Source: a bacterium (lineage in GTDB: Bacteria; Pseudomonadota; Alphaproteobacteria; Micavibrionales; UBA2020). Taken from it: a stretch of DNA of 64,000 nucleotides. Under the pieces are notes generated by a model that had not been told where the DNA came from, made no database searches, and saw only the letters and a program-made list of their open reading frames with translations. Below are positions 52,483-62,136 of the stretch, one piece after another (position 1 is the first letter of the stretch; the number at the start of each line of letters is the position of its first letter). The stretch is taken from contig JAQSDV010000004.1 of assembly GCA_029945425.1 (NCBI GenBank), forward strand, positions 186,001 through 250,000, read 5' to 3'. The translations under genes were made by a program, and so were the position numbers.

Positions 52483-53171
52483 TGACTTTAGAAGATCGCT
52501 GGAATGACCTGTGGTGGCGGCTCGGCGTGCAATCGCCCGATATCCCCGCCACAGGCATCCGGCTGATTGCCGAATATAGCGGCCCCGACCGCCATTACCA
52601 TTCGCGCACGCATCTGGAAGACGTCCTGACCAAACTCGACTGGGCAAAAACAGCGCTGGAACGCACGGCGGAACTGCCGCTGCTGCCCGAAGACCGGATC
52701 AAGCTGTTCGACACCATTGAACTCGCGCTCTGGTATCACGATGTCGTCTATGACGCGAAGCTGAAGAACAACGAGCAGCTGAGCCGCGATCTGTTTCTGA
52801 CCCATGCCGCGCATTTCGGCCTTGATGAAACGATGCAGCAGAATGTCGCCAAGCTGATCGACCTGACCGCCAAGCACAAGGATGCCGCGTCATTGATGGA
52901 ACGCATCATGACCGATTGCGACCTTGCGATTTTGGGCGCGCCGAAGGCCGAATTCGACGCCTATGATAAAAACATCCGTAAGGAATACGCACATGTGCCC
53001 GCCCCCGCCTACAAGGTCGGGCGGCACAAGGTTCTGACCGGCTTCCTGAACCAGCCGTATATTTTCAAGACACAGGCCTTCCATGATGCGTATGAGCAGC
53101 AGGCGCGCGCAAATTTGAAAGCCGCAACGACCTCGCCCATCGCGAAGCTGCTGCGCCGGTTCCATAAATAG
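52482..53171 (+). CDS. HD-superfamily phosphohydrolase-like protein
   Basis: 229 residues, soluble. The putative metal motif is YSGPDRHYHSRTHLEDVLTK near residue 34 (H-x-Y-H), followed by ELALWYHDVVYDAKLKNNEQ near 85 (HD) and a later D in MTDCDLAILGA near 143. These match an HD group of unknown substrate that databases sometimes name after a misannotated receptor subunit. The ATG overlaps the pyrB stop (TGATG), so it is translationally coupled to pyrB. It occupies the place where pyrC is usually found. There is no dihydroorotase motif, so it does not replace PyrC on this evidence. Confidence 0.8.
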   Translation: MTLEDRWNDLWWRLGVQSPDIPATGIRLIAEYSGPDRHYHSRTHLEDVLTKLDWAKTALERTAELPLLPEDRIKLFDTIELALWYHDVVYDAKLKNNEQLSRDLFLTHAAHFGLDETMQQNVAKLIDLTAKHKDAASLMERIMTDCDLAILGAPKAEFDAYDKNIRKEYAHVPAPAYKVGRHKVLTGFLNQPYIFKTQAFHDAYEQQARANLKAATTSPIAKLLRRFHK

Positions 53172-53238
53172 CGTATTGCCCGCTCGCGCGGAATCAGCCA
53201 TAGTCAGGCGAATTCATCCACTTGGGCTATACCTAATC

Positions 53239-53880
53239 ATGATGTCCATCCTTTTCACCGACCTGTCACATCCGCTTCAGCCGCTGCTGATCACGTTTTT
53301 TGCGGCCTACCTGTTCGGCAGCGTGCCCTACGGCCTAATCCTCGCGCGCCTTGCGGGCGTAAAGGATATCCGGAAAGAGGGTTCGGGCAATATCGGCGCG
53401 ACCAATGTGCTGCGCGTCGCGGGCAAGAAAGTCGCTGCCGCGACGCTGTTGCTCGATGCGCTGAAGGGTTTTATTCCCGTGATGGTCGCAAAAAGCGTCC
53501 ATGCCGATTACGGCGTACTGGCGGCGCTTGCCGCGTTCTTCGGCCATGTGTTCCCCGTCTGGCTGAAATTCAAGGGCGGCAAGGGCGTTGCGACCGCGCT
53601 TGGCGTCTGCTTCGGTTTCTCCTATGCGATCGGCGGGTTGATGTGTGCGGCATGGCTGATGCTGGCGGGGCTGTTCGCTTATTCATCGGCCGCCGCACTT
53701 GGCGCGTTTGCGTTTGCGCCGTTGCTGACTCTCTACATGACAAAAAGCATCGAGACGACGCTTGTCATCTTCATCATCGCCGTCATCATCTGGATCCGCC
53801 ATGCGGCGAACCTGAAACGTCTGGCGAATGGCACCGAGAGCAAAATCAATTTCTCCAAAAAAGACAAGCCTGCGGCATGA
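53239..53880 (+). CDS. plsY: Glycerol-3-phosphate acyltransferase
   Basis: 213-residue membrane enzyme that acylates glycerol-3-phosphate from acyl-phosphate, the first step of phospholipid synthesis. Family motifs: FGSVPYGLILARLAGV near residue 28, then RKEGSGNIGATNVLRVAGKK near 47 (the GSGNIGATN motif), and FKGGKGVATALGVCFGF near 115 (GGKG). Five or so membrane helices. The start is one of two adjacent ATG codons (53239 or 53242), with no strong ribosome site. It shares an ATGA overlap with dprA. The order plsY-dprA-topA-rnr is conserved in many Alphaproteobacteria. Confidence 0.95.
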   Translation: MMSILFTDLSHPLQPLLITFFAAYLFGSVPYGLILARLAGVKDIRKEGSGNIGATNVLRVAGKKVAAATLLLDALKGFIPVMVAKSVHADYGVLAALAAFFGHVFPVWLKFKGGKGVATALGVCFGFSYAIGGLMCAAWLMLAGLFAYSSAAALGAFAFAPLLTLYMTKSIETTLVIFIIAVIIWIRHAANLKRLANGTESKINFSKKDKPAA

Positions 53881-54986
53881 GCGCGGCGGATAAAGAGAAA
53901 CTCGCCTGGCTGCGCCTGATCCGCAGCGAAAACGTGGGTCCCATCACCTTTAACCGCCTTGTCGAACGCTTCGGCAGCGCCGAAAAAGCACTCGCCAACC
54001 TGCCCGACCTTGCCAAACGCGGCGGCAAGCTGGAGGGCATCAAGATCGCATCGGCAGCCGACGCCGAGAATGAAATGGCTAAGTGCGAGAAATTCGGCGC
54101 GAAGCTGGTCGCGAAATACGAACCCGATTATCCCGCGCTGCTGGCGCAGATCGACGACGCGCCGCCCGTCATCGCCGTGATGGGGCATACTTCACTTTTT
54201 AAAAAACCGTCACTCGGCGTCGTCGGCGCGCGTAACGCATCGCTGACGGGCCGCAAGATCGCGGAGGATTTTTCGCGCAAAAGCGGACAGGCTGGATACG
54301 TCATCATCTCCGGCCTTGCCCGTGGCATCGACAGCGCGGCACATCTGGCGACATTGCCGACGGGCACCGTTGCTGTCGTGGCAGGCGGTATCGACGTCAT
54401 CTATCCGCCCGAAAACGAAAAACTCTACCAGCAGATTTGCGAACAGGGCGCGGTCGTGGCCGAAAGCCCCTTCGGCACCGAACCCATCGCCCGCCATTTC
54501 CCGCGCCGCAACCGCATCATATCGGGCATGAGCCTCGGGGTGCTGGTGGTGGAGGCTGCCGCGAAATCAGGTTCGCTGATCACCGCGCGCATGGCGCTGG
54601 AACAGAACCGCGAAGTTTTCGCCGTGCCCGGATCGCCGCTTGATCCGCGCGCCGAAGGTGCAAACGGGCTGATCCGCGACGGCGCGCATCTGGCGACCAC
54701 GGCCGATGACATTATTTCCGTCCTCCGCACCCTCCGGATGCAAAGTTTGCAGGATCCTGCGGGTCGCGGCTGGCAGGGTGCCAGCGGAAACTCCCCCGCG
54801 CAGGACGACCCGCCCAAAGCGCTCTATGACAAGATTCTGGAAAACTTAAGCCATACCCCCGTCGAGATGGATGAACTCATCCGCGCCGTCGAGGCCCCGA
54901 TTGGCCATGTTTTGACCGTGATTCTGGAATTAGAACTCGCGGGACGTATTGAACGGCAGGCCGGAAATAAGGTAAACCTGATTTAG
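53877..54986 (+). CDS. dprA: DNA processing protein DprA
   Basis: 369-residue Rossmann-fold protein that binds incoming single-stranded DNA and loads RecA during natural transformation. LGVVGARNASLTGRKIAEDF near residue 106 is the DNA-binding glycine region, then VIISGLARGIDSAAHLATLP near 140, VVAGGIDVIYPPENEKLYQQ near 170, and PFGTEPIARHFPRRNRIISG near 195. The C-terminal winged-helix domain (DML1-like) spans the last 65 residues. The start ATG overlaps the plsY stop. Natural competence itself is not shown by this gene alone; DprA also occurs in species without known transformation. Confidence 0.95.
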   Translation: MSAADKEKLAWLRLIRSENVGPITFNRLVERFGSAEKALANLPDLAKRGGKLEGIKIASAADAENEMAKCEKFGAKLVAKYEPDYPALLAQIDDAPPVIAVMGHTSLFKKPSLGVVGARNASLTGRKIAEDFSRKSGQAGYVIISGLARGIDSAAHLATLPTGTVAVVAGGIDVIYPPENEKLYQQICEQGAVVAESPFGTEPIARHFPRRNRIISGMSLGVLVVEAAAKSGSLITARMALEQNREVFAVPGSPLDPRAEGANGLIRDGAHLATTADDIISVLRTLRMQSLQDPAGRGWQGASGNSPAQDDPPKALYDKILENLSHTPVEMDELIRAVEAPIGHVLTVILELELAGRIERQAGNKVNLI

Positions 54987-55050
54987 AATCATCGACGACA
55001 CTATATATATTATAATGTCGCCAGTACTGGAATCAGGAGACCGCATCCCT

Positions 55051-57753
55051 ATGTCGGCAAGCAATCTCGTTATCGTCGAGTCCCCCGCGAAGGCCAAAAC
55101 GATCAACAAATATCTCGGCAACGACTATATCGTCGTCGCCAGCTTCGGCCACGTGCGCGACCTGCCCGCGAAAAACGGATCGGTCGATCCCGACAACGAC
55201 TTCAACATGCTGTGGGAAATCGGCGAGCGTTCGCACAAGCCGCTCGGCGAAATCATCAGCAACGCGAAAAAAGTCGACACCATCTATCTCGCGACTGACC
55301 CTGACCGCGAGGGCGAGGCCATTTCATGGCATGTGAAAGAATACCTGAAAGAAAAGAATATCGCGGACAAGGTCACAATCCGCCGCGTTACCTTCAACGA
55401 GATCACCAAATCCGCCGTCAAGGAAGCGTTCGAACACGCGCGCGATATCGACATCAACCTGGTCGACGCATATCTTGCACGCCGCGCGCTGGATTACCTT
55501 GTGGGCTTTACGCTGTCGCCCGTGCTGTGGCGCAAGCTGCCGGGTTCCCGCTCCGCCGGCCGCGTGCAATCGGTCGCGCTACGCCTGATCTGCGAGCGCG
55601 AGGCGGAGATCGAGATTTTCAAGGCCGAAGAATACTGGTCGATCGAGGCGATGCTGCAGACGAAGGAAGGCAAAAGCTTTACCTCCAAACTGGCACTGCT
55701 CGACGGCAAAAAAATCGAGAAGATGACGATCGGCAATAAGGAAACCGCCGACGCCGCCGTTGAACGCATGACGGGCCAGAACTACACCGTCAAGACGATC
55801 GAGAAGAAGCAAGTCCGCCGCCACCCCTACCCGCCCTTCATCACCTCGACCCTGCAGCAGGAAGCGTCGCGCAAGCTGCGTTTCTCGGCGACCAAGACGA
55901 TGCGCACCGCGCAGAAGCTTTATGAAGGCTTCGAGATCAATGGAGAGACAACCGGCCTTATCACCTATATGCGTACCGACGGCGTGACCCTGAGCGCGGA
56001 GGCGATTGAATCGACCCGCACGCTGATCAAGAACAAGTTCGGCGACACCTACCTGCCCGAAGCCGCACGCACCTATAAGTCGAAAGTCAAAAACGCACAG
56101 GAAGCGCACGAAGCCATCCGCCCGACCGACCTGTTCCGCACGCCGGAATCAGTCGTCCAGTATCTTGAGGATGACGAAGCGCGCCTGTATGAACTGATCT
56201 GGAAGCGTACCGTCGCCTGCCAGATGGAATCTGCTGTGCTGGATCAGGTCGCGGTCGATATCGCCAATTCAGACGGTAAAGTCGTGCTGCACGCAACCGG
56301 CTCCATCATCACCTTTGACGGCTTCCTTAAACTGTACCGCGAGGAGATGGAAGACGAAGAACGCGACGCGGCCGACGAAGAACGCCGCCTGCCGCATTTG
56401 AAGGAAGGCGACGCGCTGAAGCTGGAGGAAGTGAAACCCAACCAGCATTTCACGCAGCCCCCGCCCCGCTTCACGGAAGCAAGCCTTGTGAAGCGCTTGG
56501 AAGAACTCGGCATCGGCCGCCCCTCCACCTACGCCTCCATCCTGCAGGTGTTGCAGGACCGCGACTACGTGAAGCTCGACAACCGCCGCTTCATCCCCGA
56601 AAGCCGCGGCCGCATCGTCACGACTTTCCTGATCAACTTCTTCAAACGGTATGTTGAATACAACTTCACCGCCAACCTTGAAGAACAGCTCGACAGCATT
56701 TCCGCGGGCAACCTTGCGTGGAAAAAAGTCCTGCGCGAATTCTGGGATTCGTTCAGCGAAGCGGTCGGCAAAACGACCGATCTTAAAATTTCCGACGTCA
56801 TCACGGCGCTGGAACAGGATCTGGAACCTATCCTTTTCCCCGATCGCGGCCCGAATGCCCGCGTCTGCCCGCAATGCAAGGAAGGCAACCTGTCGCTGAA
56901 ACTTGGTAAGTTCGGCGCCTTCGTCGGCTGTTCGCGCTATCCCGATTGCCGCTATACCCGCCCCGTTTTGTCGGCTGGCAATGGCGACGGTGAGTCCGCG
57001 CCCGAAGGTTTCGCACCGAAACTGATCGGCGACGACCCCGCAACCGGCATGCCGATCACGCTGCGCTTTGGACCTTACGGCCCTTACATCCAGCTGGGAC
57101 CAGCAGAGAACGGCGCGACGGTCGCAACACCTGCGCCCGCACCGGAGCCGGAACCCGAACCGGTCAAGGAAGTGAAAAAGGGCAAAGGCAAGAAAGCCGC
57201 CGCCCCGAAAAAACCGAAAAAGCCGGTCGTGGTGAAACCCAAACGCTCGCCCGTGCCGAAAAACATGGACGCGCAGTCGATCGACCTTCCGAAGGCATTG
57301 GGGCTGTTGTCCCTGCCGCGTGAAGTTGGGCTGCACCCTGAAACCAAGGAAGTCATCAAGGCCGGCATCGGCCGCTTTGGCCCTTTCCTTGTGCATCAGG
57401 GCAAATTCAAATCGATACCGGCGGATGATCCCGACGGTGTTTTGACGATCGGGCTTAACCGCGCTGTCGACCTCCTTGCACAGCAAAGCAAGGGACGCGG
57501 CGGCGGCGGATTTGGCACGCTGAAAGAACTCGGCGCGCATCCCGAAGACGGCAAGCCCGTCAATATCAGCAAGGGCCGCTTTGGCCCCTATATCCGCCAC
57601 GGTGGCGTCAATGCGACGATCCCGAAAAGCGTGCCCGTCGAAGAAGTGACGCTCGCGCAGGCGATTGAATGGCTGTCCGCCAAAAAAGGCGGCGGCGGCA
57701 CAAAAGCCAAGGCAAAACCAAAATCAAAAACAAAAAAGGCAAAAGAAGCTTGA
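55051..57753 (+). CDS. topA: DNA topoisomerase I
   Basis: 900-residue type IA topoisomerase that relaxes negative supercoils. The Toprim domain starts LVIVESPAKAKTINKYLGN and has LATDPDREGEAISWHVKEYL near residue 80. The active-site Tyr is in GLITYMRTDGVTLSAEAI near 302. The IGRPSTYASILQVLQDRDYV stretch is near 490. One zinc finger remains (CPQCKEGNLSLKLGKFGAFV, then a Cys pair) near 610. The C-terminus has Topo_C repeats (KGRFGPYI, GPFLVHQGKFKS) and a basic tail. The ATG at 55051 has AGGAG upstream; a TATAAT (55011-55016) lies in the AT-rich gap and may be its promoter. Confidence 0.97.
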   Translation: MSASNLVIVESPAKAKTINKYLGNDYIVVASFGHVRDLPAKNGSVDPDNDFNMLWEIGERSHKPLGEIISNAKKVDTIYLATDPDREGEAISWHVKEYLKEKNIADKVTIRRVTFNEITKSAVKEAFEHARDIDINLVDAYLARRALDYLVGFTLSPVLWRKLPGSRSAGRVQSVALRLICEREAEIEIFKAEEYWSIEAMLQTKEGKSFTSKLALLDGKKIEKMTIGNKETADAAVERMTGQNYTVKTIEKKQVRRHPYPPFITSTLQQEASRKLRFSATKTMRTAQKLYEGFEINGETTGLITYMRTDGVTLSAEAIESTRTLIKNKFGDTYLPEAARTYKSKVKNAQEAHEAIRPTDLFRTPESVVQYLEDDEARLYELIWKRTVACQMESAVLDQVAVDIANSDGKVVLHATGSIITFDGFLKLYREEMEDEERDAADEERRLPHLKEGDALKLEEVKPNQHFTQPPPRFTEASLVKRLEELGIGRPSTYASILQVLQDRDYVKLDNRRFIPESRGRIVTTFLINFFKRYVEYNFTANLEEQLDSISAGNLAWKKVLREFWDSFSEAVGKTTDLKISDVITALEQDLEPILFPDRGPNARVCPQCKEGNLSLKLGKFGAFVGCSRYPDCRYTRPVLSAGNGDGESAPEGFAPKLIGDDPATGMPITLRFGPYGPYIQLGPAENGATVATPAPAPEPEPEPVKEVKKGKGKKAAAPKKPKKPVVVKPKRSPVPKNMDAQSIDLPKALGLLSLPREVGLHPETKEVIKAGIGRFGPFLVHQGKFKSIPADDPDGVLTIGLNRAVDLLAQQSKGRGGGGFGTLKELGAHPEDGKPVNISKGRFGPYIRHGGVNATIPKSVPVEEVTLAQAIEWLSAKKGGGGTKAKAKPKSKTKKAKEA

Positions 57754-60137
57754 ACAAGAAAAACGACAACGGAAATAACAAGAACAATAACCCGACCCAT
57801 CCCGGCAAACGCCGCGGACCCGATACAAAAAGCCGGAGGCCGAAAAATCCCGCAGGGGATAGCGCCTCCGGCCTTCCTTCCAAGGAACAGCTGCAAAAAG
57901 TGCTGTCGGAAAGCGACGGTCCCCTCAACAAGCGGGAACTGGCGCGCATCCTGAACCTGAAGGGACAGGACCGCATGCATCTGCGCCGCATGCTGAAGGA
58001 CCTGACCGATGACGGCGGGCTTGAAAAAGACAACCGCCGCGCCTACCGCCCCGCAAACGCGCTCCCCGACCGCCTGCTGATCGAAATCACCGAAATCGAT
58101 ATCGACGGCGAATTGCGCGCGAAGCCCGCCGACTGGCCGGGTCCGCAAGCCCCGCCCCCCATCTATGTGATGGATGTGAAACGCGAAGGCGGCGATTACA
58201 AGCCGGGCGACCGCCTGCTAGCGCGTATCCGCCGCACGAACGAAACCGAATACGAAGCACGCGTCATCAAGACGCTGGAAAAGGAAGACAACACCCAAGT
58301 CGTCGGCACGTTCAAGGCGTATAAGGACGGCGGCCATGTGTATCCGACCGACAAGAAGAACAAGGAAGAATATTTCATTCCTGCAGAACACCGCGGCGAT
58401 TATCAGGGCGGCGACCTTGTGATCGCCGAACCGCTGGTCGGCCCGAACCCGTTCGGCCGGTCGAAAAACCCCGCGAAAATCGTGCAGTTCCTCGGCCACA
58501 AAGACGACGTGCGGCTGATCAGCCTGATCGCCATCCATTCGCATGGCATCCCGACCCAGTTCACGAAAAAGACGCTGGAGGAAGCGGCGAAGCTGAAGGA
58601 ACCAACGCTGGAGGAAGGGCGCACCGACCTGCGCCACATCCCGCTGGTCACCATCGACGGCGCCGATGCCCGCGATTTCGACGACGCCGTATTTGCCGAA
58701 CCCGATCCCGATCATCCGGGCGGCTGGCATTTGATGGTGGCAATCGCCGACGTATCCTATTACGTGCGCCCGGGCTCCGCGCTCGACAAGGATGCGTATG
58801 AGCGTGGTAACTCGACCTATTTCGCCGACCGCGTCGTGCCGATGCTGCCGGAAGAACTGTCGAACGACCTTTGTTCGCTGCGCCCGCTTGTGAACCGCGC
58901 CTGCCTTGCCGTGCATATGCGCATCGATGCAAATGCACGCATGACCAGCTGGAAATTCGTGCGCGGGTTGATGAAATCCGCCGCGCGCCTGACCTATGAA
59001 CAGGTGCAGGCCGCCCATGACGGAAATCCGGACGACACGACCGGCCCGTTGATGGACAAGGTGATCAAGCCGCTCTATCAGGCCTACAGCCTGCTGAAAC
59101 GCGCACGCGAAGAACGCGGCGCGCTGGAGCTGGATCTGCCGGAGCGCAAGGCACTGATCGACGCGAAGGGTTTCCTGACCGCCGTCGTGCCGCGCGAGCG
59201 TGTGGCCAGCCATCAGCTGATCGAAGAATTCATGATTCTCGCGAACGTTGCGGCGGCAGAGGCACTGGAGAAGAAAAACGCGCCTTGCGTCTACCGCGTC
59301 CACGACCGCCCTGCCTATGACAGGCTGGAGGCGACGCGCGAATTCCTGAAAGAGCTTGGCTATTCACTGCCCAAATCCGACCAGCTGCAGCCCAAGGCAC
59401 TGAACCACATCCTGAAGCTGTCGGCAGAAAAAGAAGACAAGACGCTGGTGCATATGATGCTGCTGCGCACGCAAAGCGCCGCGGTGTATAGCCCCGATAA
59501 CCTCGGCCATTTCGGTCTGGCGTTGGAGCGTTACGCGCACTTCACATCCCCCATCCGCCGTTACGCGGATTTGCTTGTTCACCGTTCGCTGGTCCGTGCC
59601 TACGGTTTCGGCCCGGGCGGCATGACGGATAACGAGGCTGGCGATCTGCATGCGGCGGCGGAACATATTTCGCTGACCGAGCGCCGGTCGATGGTGGCGG
59701 AGCGCGACGTGATGGACCGCTTCACCGCGCAGTTCCTGTCGAAAAACATCGGCAAGGAATTCAAGGGCCGCGTGAACAGCGTGACCCATTTTGGCATCTT
59801 CGTGCAGCTGGATGAAACGGGCGCGGACGGCATCGTGCCCATGAGCCACCTGCCGCGCGATTTCTATGTGCATGACGAAAAACGCCACGCGCTGGTCGGC
59901 AAGAATACCGGCCGCAGTTTCCGCCTGACCGACCCCGTGATCGTGCGATTGATCGAGGCCGATCCGTTGCGCGGATCAACGGTATTCGAAGTCATCGACG
60001 GTGGAGAGACGGGCGGGACGAGCAACCGCCCCGCGCATGGCCGCAACCGTGGCCAGAACTTCCGCAAAGATGAAAAACGCCGCGACAGCGGAAGCCGTGG
60101 CGGGAAAAAAGGCGGCGGCAAGAAACGCCGTCGCTGA
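57750..60137 (+). CDS. rnr: Ribonuclease R
   Basis: 795-residue 3'-5' exoribonuclease of the RNB family, which degrades structured RNA. A basic, Asn-rich N-terminus is followed by two cold-shock-like domains. The RNB catalytic core has IDGADARDFDDAVFAEPDPD near residue 322 (Asp cluster) and FTSPIRRYADLLVHRSLV near 602. The S1 domain, containing GRVNSVTHFGIFVQLDETGA, is near 675. A Lys/Arg/Gly-rich tail ends the protein. I use the TTG at 57750, whose TTGA overlap with the topA stop shows coupling; an ATG at 57669 in the same frame would overlap topA by 85 bases. Confidence 0.94.
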   Translation: MNKKNDNGNNKNNNPTHPGKRRGPDTKSRRPKNPAGDSASGLPSKEQLQKVLSESDGPLNKRELARILNLKGQDRMHLRRMLKDLTDDGGLEKDNRRAYRPANALPDRLLIEITEIDIDGELRAKPADWPGPQAPPPIYVMDVKREGGDYKPGDRLLARIRRTNETEYEARVIKTLEKEDNTQVVGTFKAYKDGGHVYPTDKKNKEEYFIPAEHRGDYQGGDLVIAEPLVGPNPFGRSKNPAKIVQFLGHKDDVRLISLIAIHSHGIPTQFTKKTLEEAAKLKEPTLEEGRTDLRHIPLVTIDGADARDFDDAVFAEPDPDHPGGWHLMVAIADVSYYVRPGSALDKDAYERGNSTYFADRVVPMLPEELSNDLCSLRPLVNRACLAVHMRIDANARMTSWKFVRGLMKSAARLTYEQVQAAHDGNPDDTTGPLMDKVIKPLYQAYSLLKRAREERGALELDLPERKALIDAKGFLTAVVPRERVASHQLIEEFMILANVAAAEALEKKNAPCVYRVHDRPAYDRLEATREFLKELGYSLPKSDQLQPKALNHILKLSAEKEDKTLVHMMLLRTQSAAVYSPDNLGHFGLALERYAHFTSPIRRYADLLVHRSLVRAYGFGPGGMTDNEAGDLHAAAEHISLTERRSMVAERDVMDRFTAQFLSKNIGKEFKGRVNSVTHFGIFVQLDETGADGIVPMSHLPRDFYVHDEKRHALVGKNTGRSFRLTDPVIVRLIEADPLRGSTVFEVIDGGETGGTSNRPAHGRNRGQNFRKDEKRRDSGSRGGKKGGGKKRRR

Positions 60138-60153
60138 TTATTCGCCAGCTGGT

Positions 60154-61284
60154 TTATTCTTTGATTGTCGTGTCTTTCAGCGCGACAGCGGGCGCGGCCT
60201 GCAGCGTGGCCATGATGTTTTCCGGATGTTCCGCTGCGCTGACGCGGTTACGTCCGGTTTTCTTGGATTTGTACAACGCCTCGTCCGCGCGCTCGATCAC
60301 GCGGGAAATGCTCTCGCCCGGCAGGTATTCGGCAACGCCGATCGACAGCGTGATGCGGCCGAGGTTTTCATTGCTGGTCTTGTTCACGACTTCCTTGCTT
60401 TCGACGGAACGGCGCAGCATCTCGCCCACCTTCATCCCTGCCGATAGCGGCGTTTCGGGCAGCAGCACCGAAAACTCCTCGCCGCCGTAGCGCGACACCA
60501 AATCGCGGCCCTTGACGTTGTCGACCAGCGTGCGGGCGACAAGTTTCAGGACTTGGTCGCCGACCTGATGGCCGTAGGTGTCGTTGAATTTCTTGAAGAA
60601 GTCGATGTCGATCATGATCAGGACCATCGGCGTCGCATTCGCGGTCGACTCTTCGATCATGTCGAGGATGTTTTTGTCGAAGGCCTTGCGGTTGGCGACG
60701 CCCGTCAACCCGTCGGTCAGCGCCTCGCGCTTGACGTTGTCGAGGTTTTTCTTGAGTTCCGTCACCTGTTCCGACGACGTCTCCAGCTTGCTTTCCAGCT
60801 GCTGGTTTTTCGCCACCATCACTTTGGTTTCCTGGATGATGCTGGAAACCACGGCACCGAGATCCGCAATGCTTTCGGCATTCGCGATCTGCGAGCTGAC
60901 ATCGCCGAGGTTTTCGCCGTATTCGGTCGTTGCGGTCTTGACGGAGCCCAGCATGGTCGCCAGTTCCGTGATCGCCAGCTGCACTTGGTCGCTGACCTTG
61001 CGCACGGCTTCGTCGCGCGCGCCGGGGCCGAGGAAGCGTTTATAAAGCTTGTGGCAGGTATTTTCGTCGAAGATGCCGGTATAGCTGTCAACCGCGCGCA
61101 CGATTTCGGGGTCGCCCTCGAAATAGCGGTACCACAGCTCGTAAAGCGGCGGGATGGGTTTCAGGTTCAGGGCTTCCAGTTTCTCCAGCGCGGAAATGGC
61201 GATGCCCTGCGCACGCTCCAGGCTGTCGGGAGGCGTCGGCGCCTTTTGCGGCATGTCTTTATGTGGGTCGGATTTTGTCGCCAA
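60154..61284 (-). CDS. Diguanylate cyclase (GGDEF)
   Basis: 376 residues. The N-terminal 210 residues are helical, with a coiled coil near 165-205 (QQLESKLETSSEQVTELKKN), which should dimerise the catalytic domain. The GGDEF domain spans 207-370: TDGLTGVANRKAFDKNILDM, then IDIDFFKKFNDTYGHQVGDQ and SRYGGEEFSVLLPETP with an active GGEEF. The inhibitory I-site, normally RxxD before the motif, reads KGRD here, so product inhibition may be weak. It makes c-di-GMP, the signal for surface attachment and motility. No membrane segment. The start is a TTG at 61284; an ATG ten codons in is possible. Confidence 0.92.
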   Translation of the reverse strand: MATKSDPHKDMPQKAPTPPDSLERAQGIAISALEKLEALNLKPIPPLYELWYRYFEGDPEIVRAVDSYTGIFDENTCHKLYKRFLGPGARDEAVRKVSDQVQLAITELATMLGSVKTATTEYGENLGDVSSQIANAESIADLGAVVSSIIQETKVMVAKNQQLESKLETSSEQVTELKKNLDNVKREALTDGLTGVANRKAFDKNILDMIEESTANATPMVLIMIDIDFFKKFNDTYGHQVGDQVLKLVARTLVDNVKGRDLVSRYGGEEFSVLLPETPLSAGMKVGEMLRRSVESKEVVNKTSNENLGRITLSIGVAEYLPGESISRVIERADEALYKSKKTGRNRVSAAEHPENIMATLQAAPAVALKDTTIKE

Positions 61285-61394
61285 AGTGATGGAATGCCCT
61301 TGAAGGATCTCTCTTATCGACTCTTATTCTAAACTTAAAATAGCGAAGAAAATGTTTATTTTCGAGATTGGTTATCGGCACGTTCCGGAAATAT

Positions 61395-61976
61395 TCAAAG
61401 CTTGTCGCTGGCCACGCCCGGGAATGACATCTGTTCCGCCAGCGCGCCGCCGACATCTTCTGGCGCGGTCACCACACGAAACAGCCCGCGATGCCAGCCT
61501 TGCGAAAAGCCGGATGCGATCATGTGGTCGATAGTTGCCAAAAGCGGGTCATAAAAGCCGGAAATATTGACAAAAACGACCGGTTTGGCGTGCAGCCCGC
61601 AATATTTCCACGTCAAAACTTCGAAAACCTCGTCCAGCGTGCCGAAACCGCCCGGCAGAATGACAAAACCATCTGATTTTTCAACCATCATACGTTTTCT
61701 GGTATGAAAACTGTCGACGATATGCATTTCGCTGACGTCTTTGTTCAGAATTTCCTTTTCCTGCACATGGTCGGGGATGATTCCCACCACCTGCCCGCCG
61801 CCTTCGAAGCATGCCTTGGCGACCAGACCCATCAGCCCCGCGCGACCCCCGCCATAAACCAGCCGGATGCCGGCATGAGCCAGCAGCCCGCCCAGCTTGG
61901 TCGCCGCGTCCTTGAAAACGGTGTCGACCGTCTCGGCCGTGCCGCAATAAACGGAAACTGATTTGATCGGCGTCAT
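61395..61976 (-). CDS. LOG-family phosphoribohydrolase
   Basis: 193-residue protein of the LOG (lonely guy) family, which cleaves nucleoside 5'-monophosphates to base and ribose 5-phosphate. The signature is DGFVILPGGFGTLDEVFEVL near residue 112, with the PGGxGTxxE motif. VYGGGRAGLMGLVAKACFEG near 42 and HTRKRMMVEKS near 101 are also family stretches. Cytokinin activation is known only in some of these proteins; a general nucleotide-cleaving role is safer. The upstream 160-base interval is shared with the divergent psd gene. Confidence 0.93.
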   Translation of the reverse strand: MTPIKSVSVYCGTAETVDTVFKDAATKLGGLLAHAGIRLVYGGGRAGLMGLVAKACFEGGGQVVGIIPDHVQEKEILNKDVSEMHIVDSFHTRKRMMVEKSDGFVILPGGFGTLDEVFEVLTWKYCGLHAKPVVFVNISGFYDPLLATIDHMIASGFSQGWHRGLFRVVTAPEDVGGALAEQMSFPGVASDKL

Positions 61977-62136
61977 GTTGGGTACGATAGAAAGAAGCCT
62001 GCCCGCTGTCCACCGAATAATCTTTGTTATGTGAACTAAATAATACTTGTTTCCAAATCATTCCAAAGCACAATACGCGCCTACCGCCCGATAGAGGGGC
62101 AAGCGATGTATGCATGAGATATATAAGGATAAGAAA

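Noticed and set aside
51364..52647. Minus-strand frame of 427 residues across pyrB
   Set aside because: pyrB is certain on the plus strand; the antisense product has no motif.
56269..57600. Minus-strand frame of 443 residues across topA
   Set aside because: Antisense to the certain topA gene and of biased composition.
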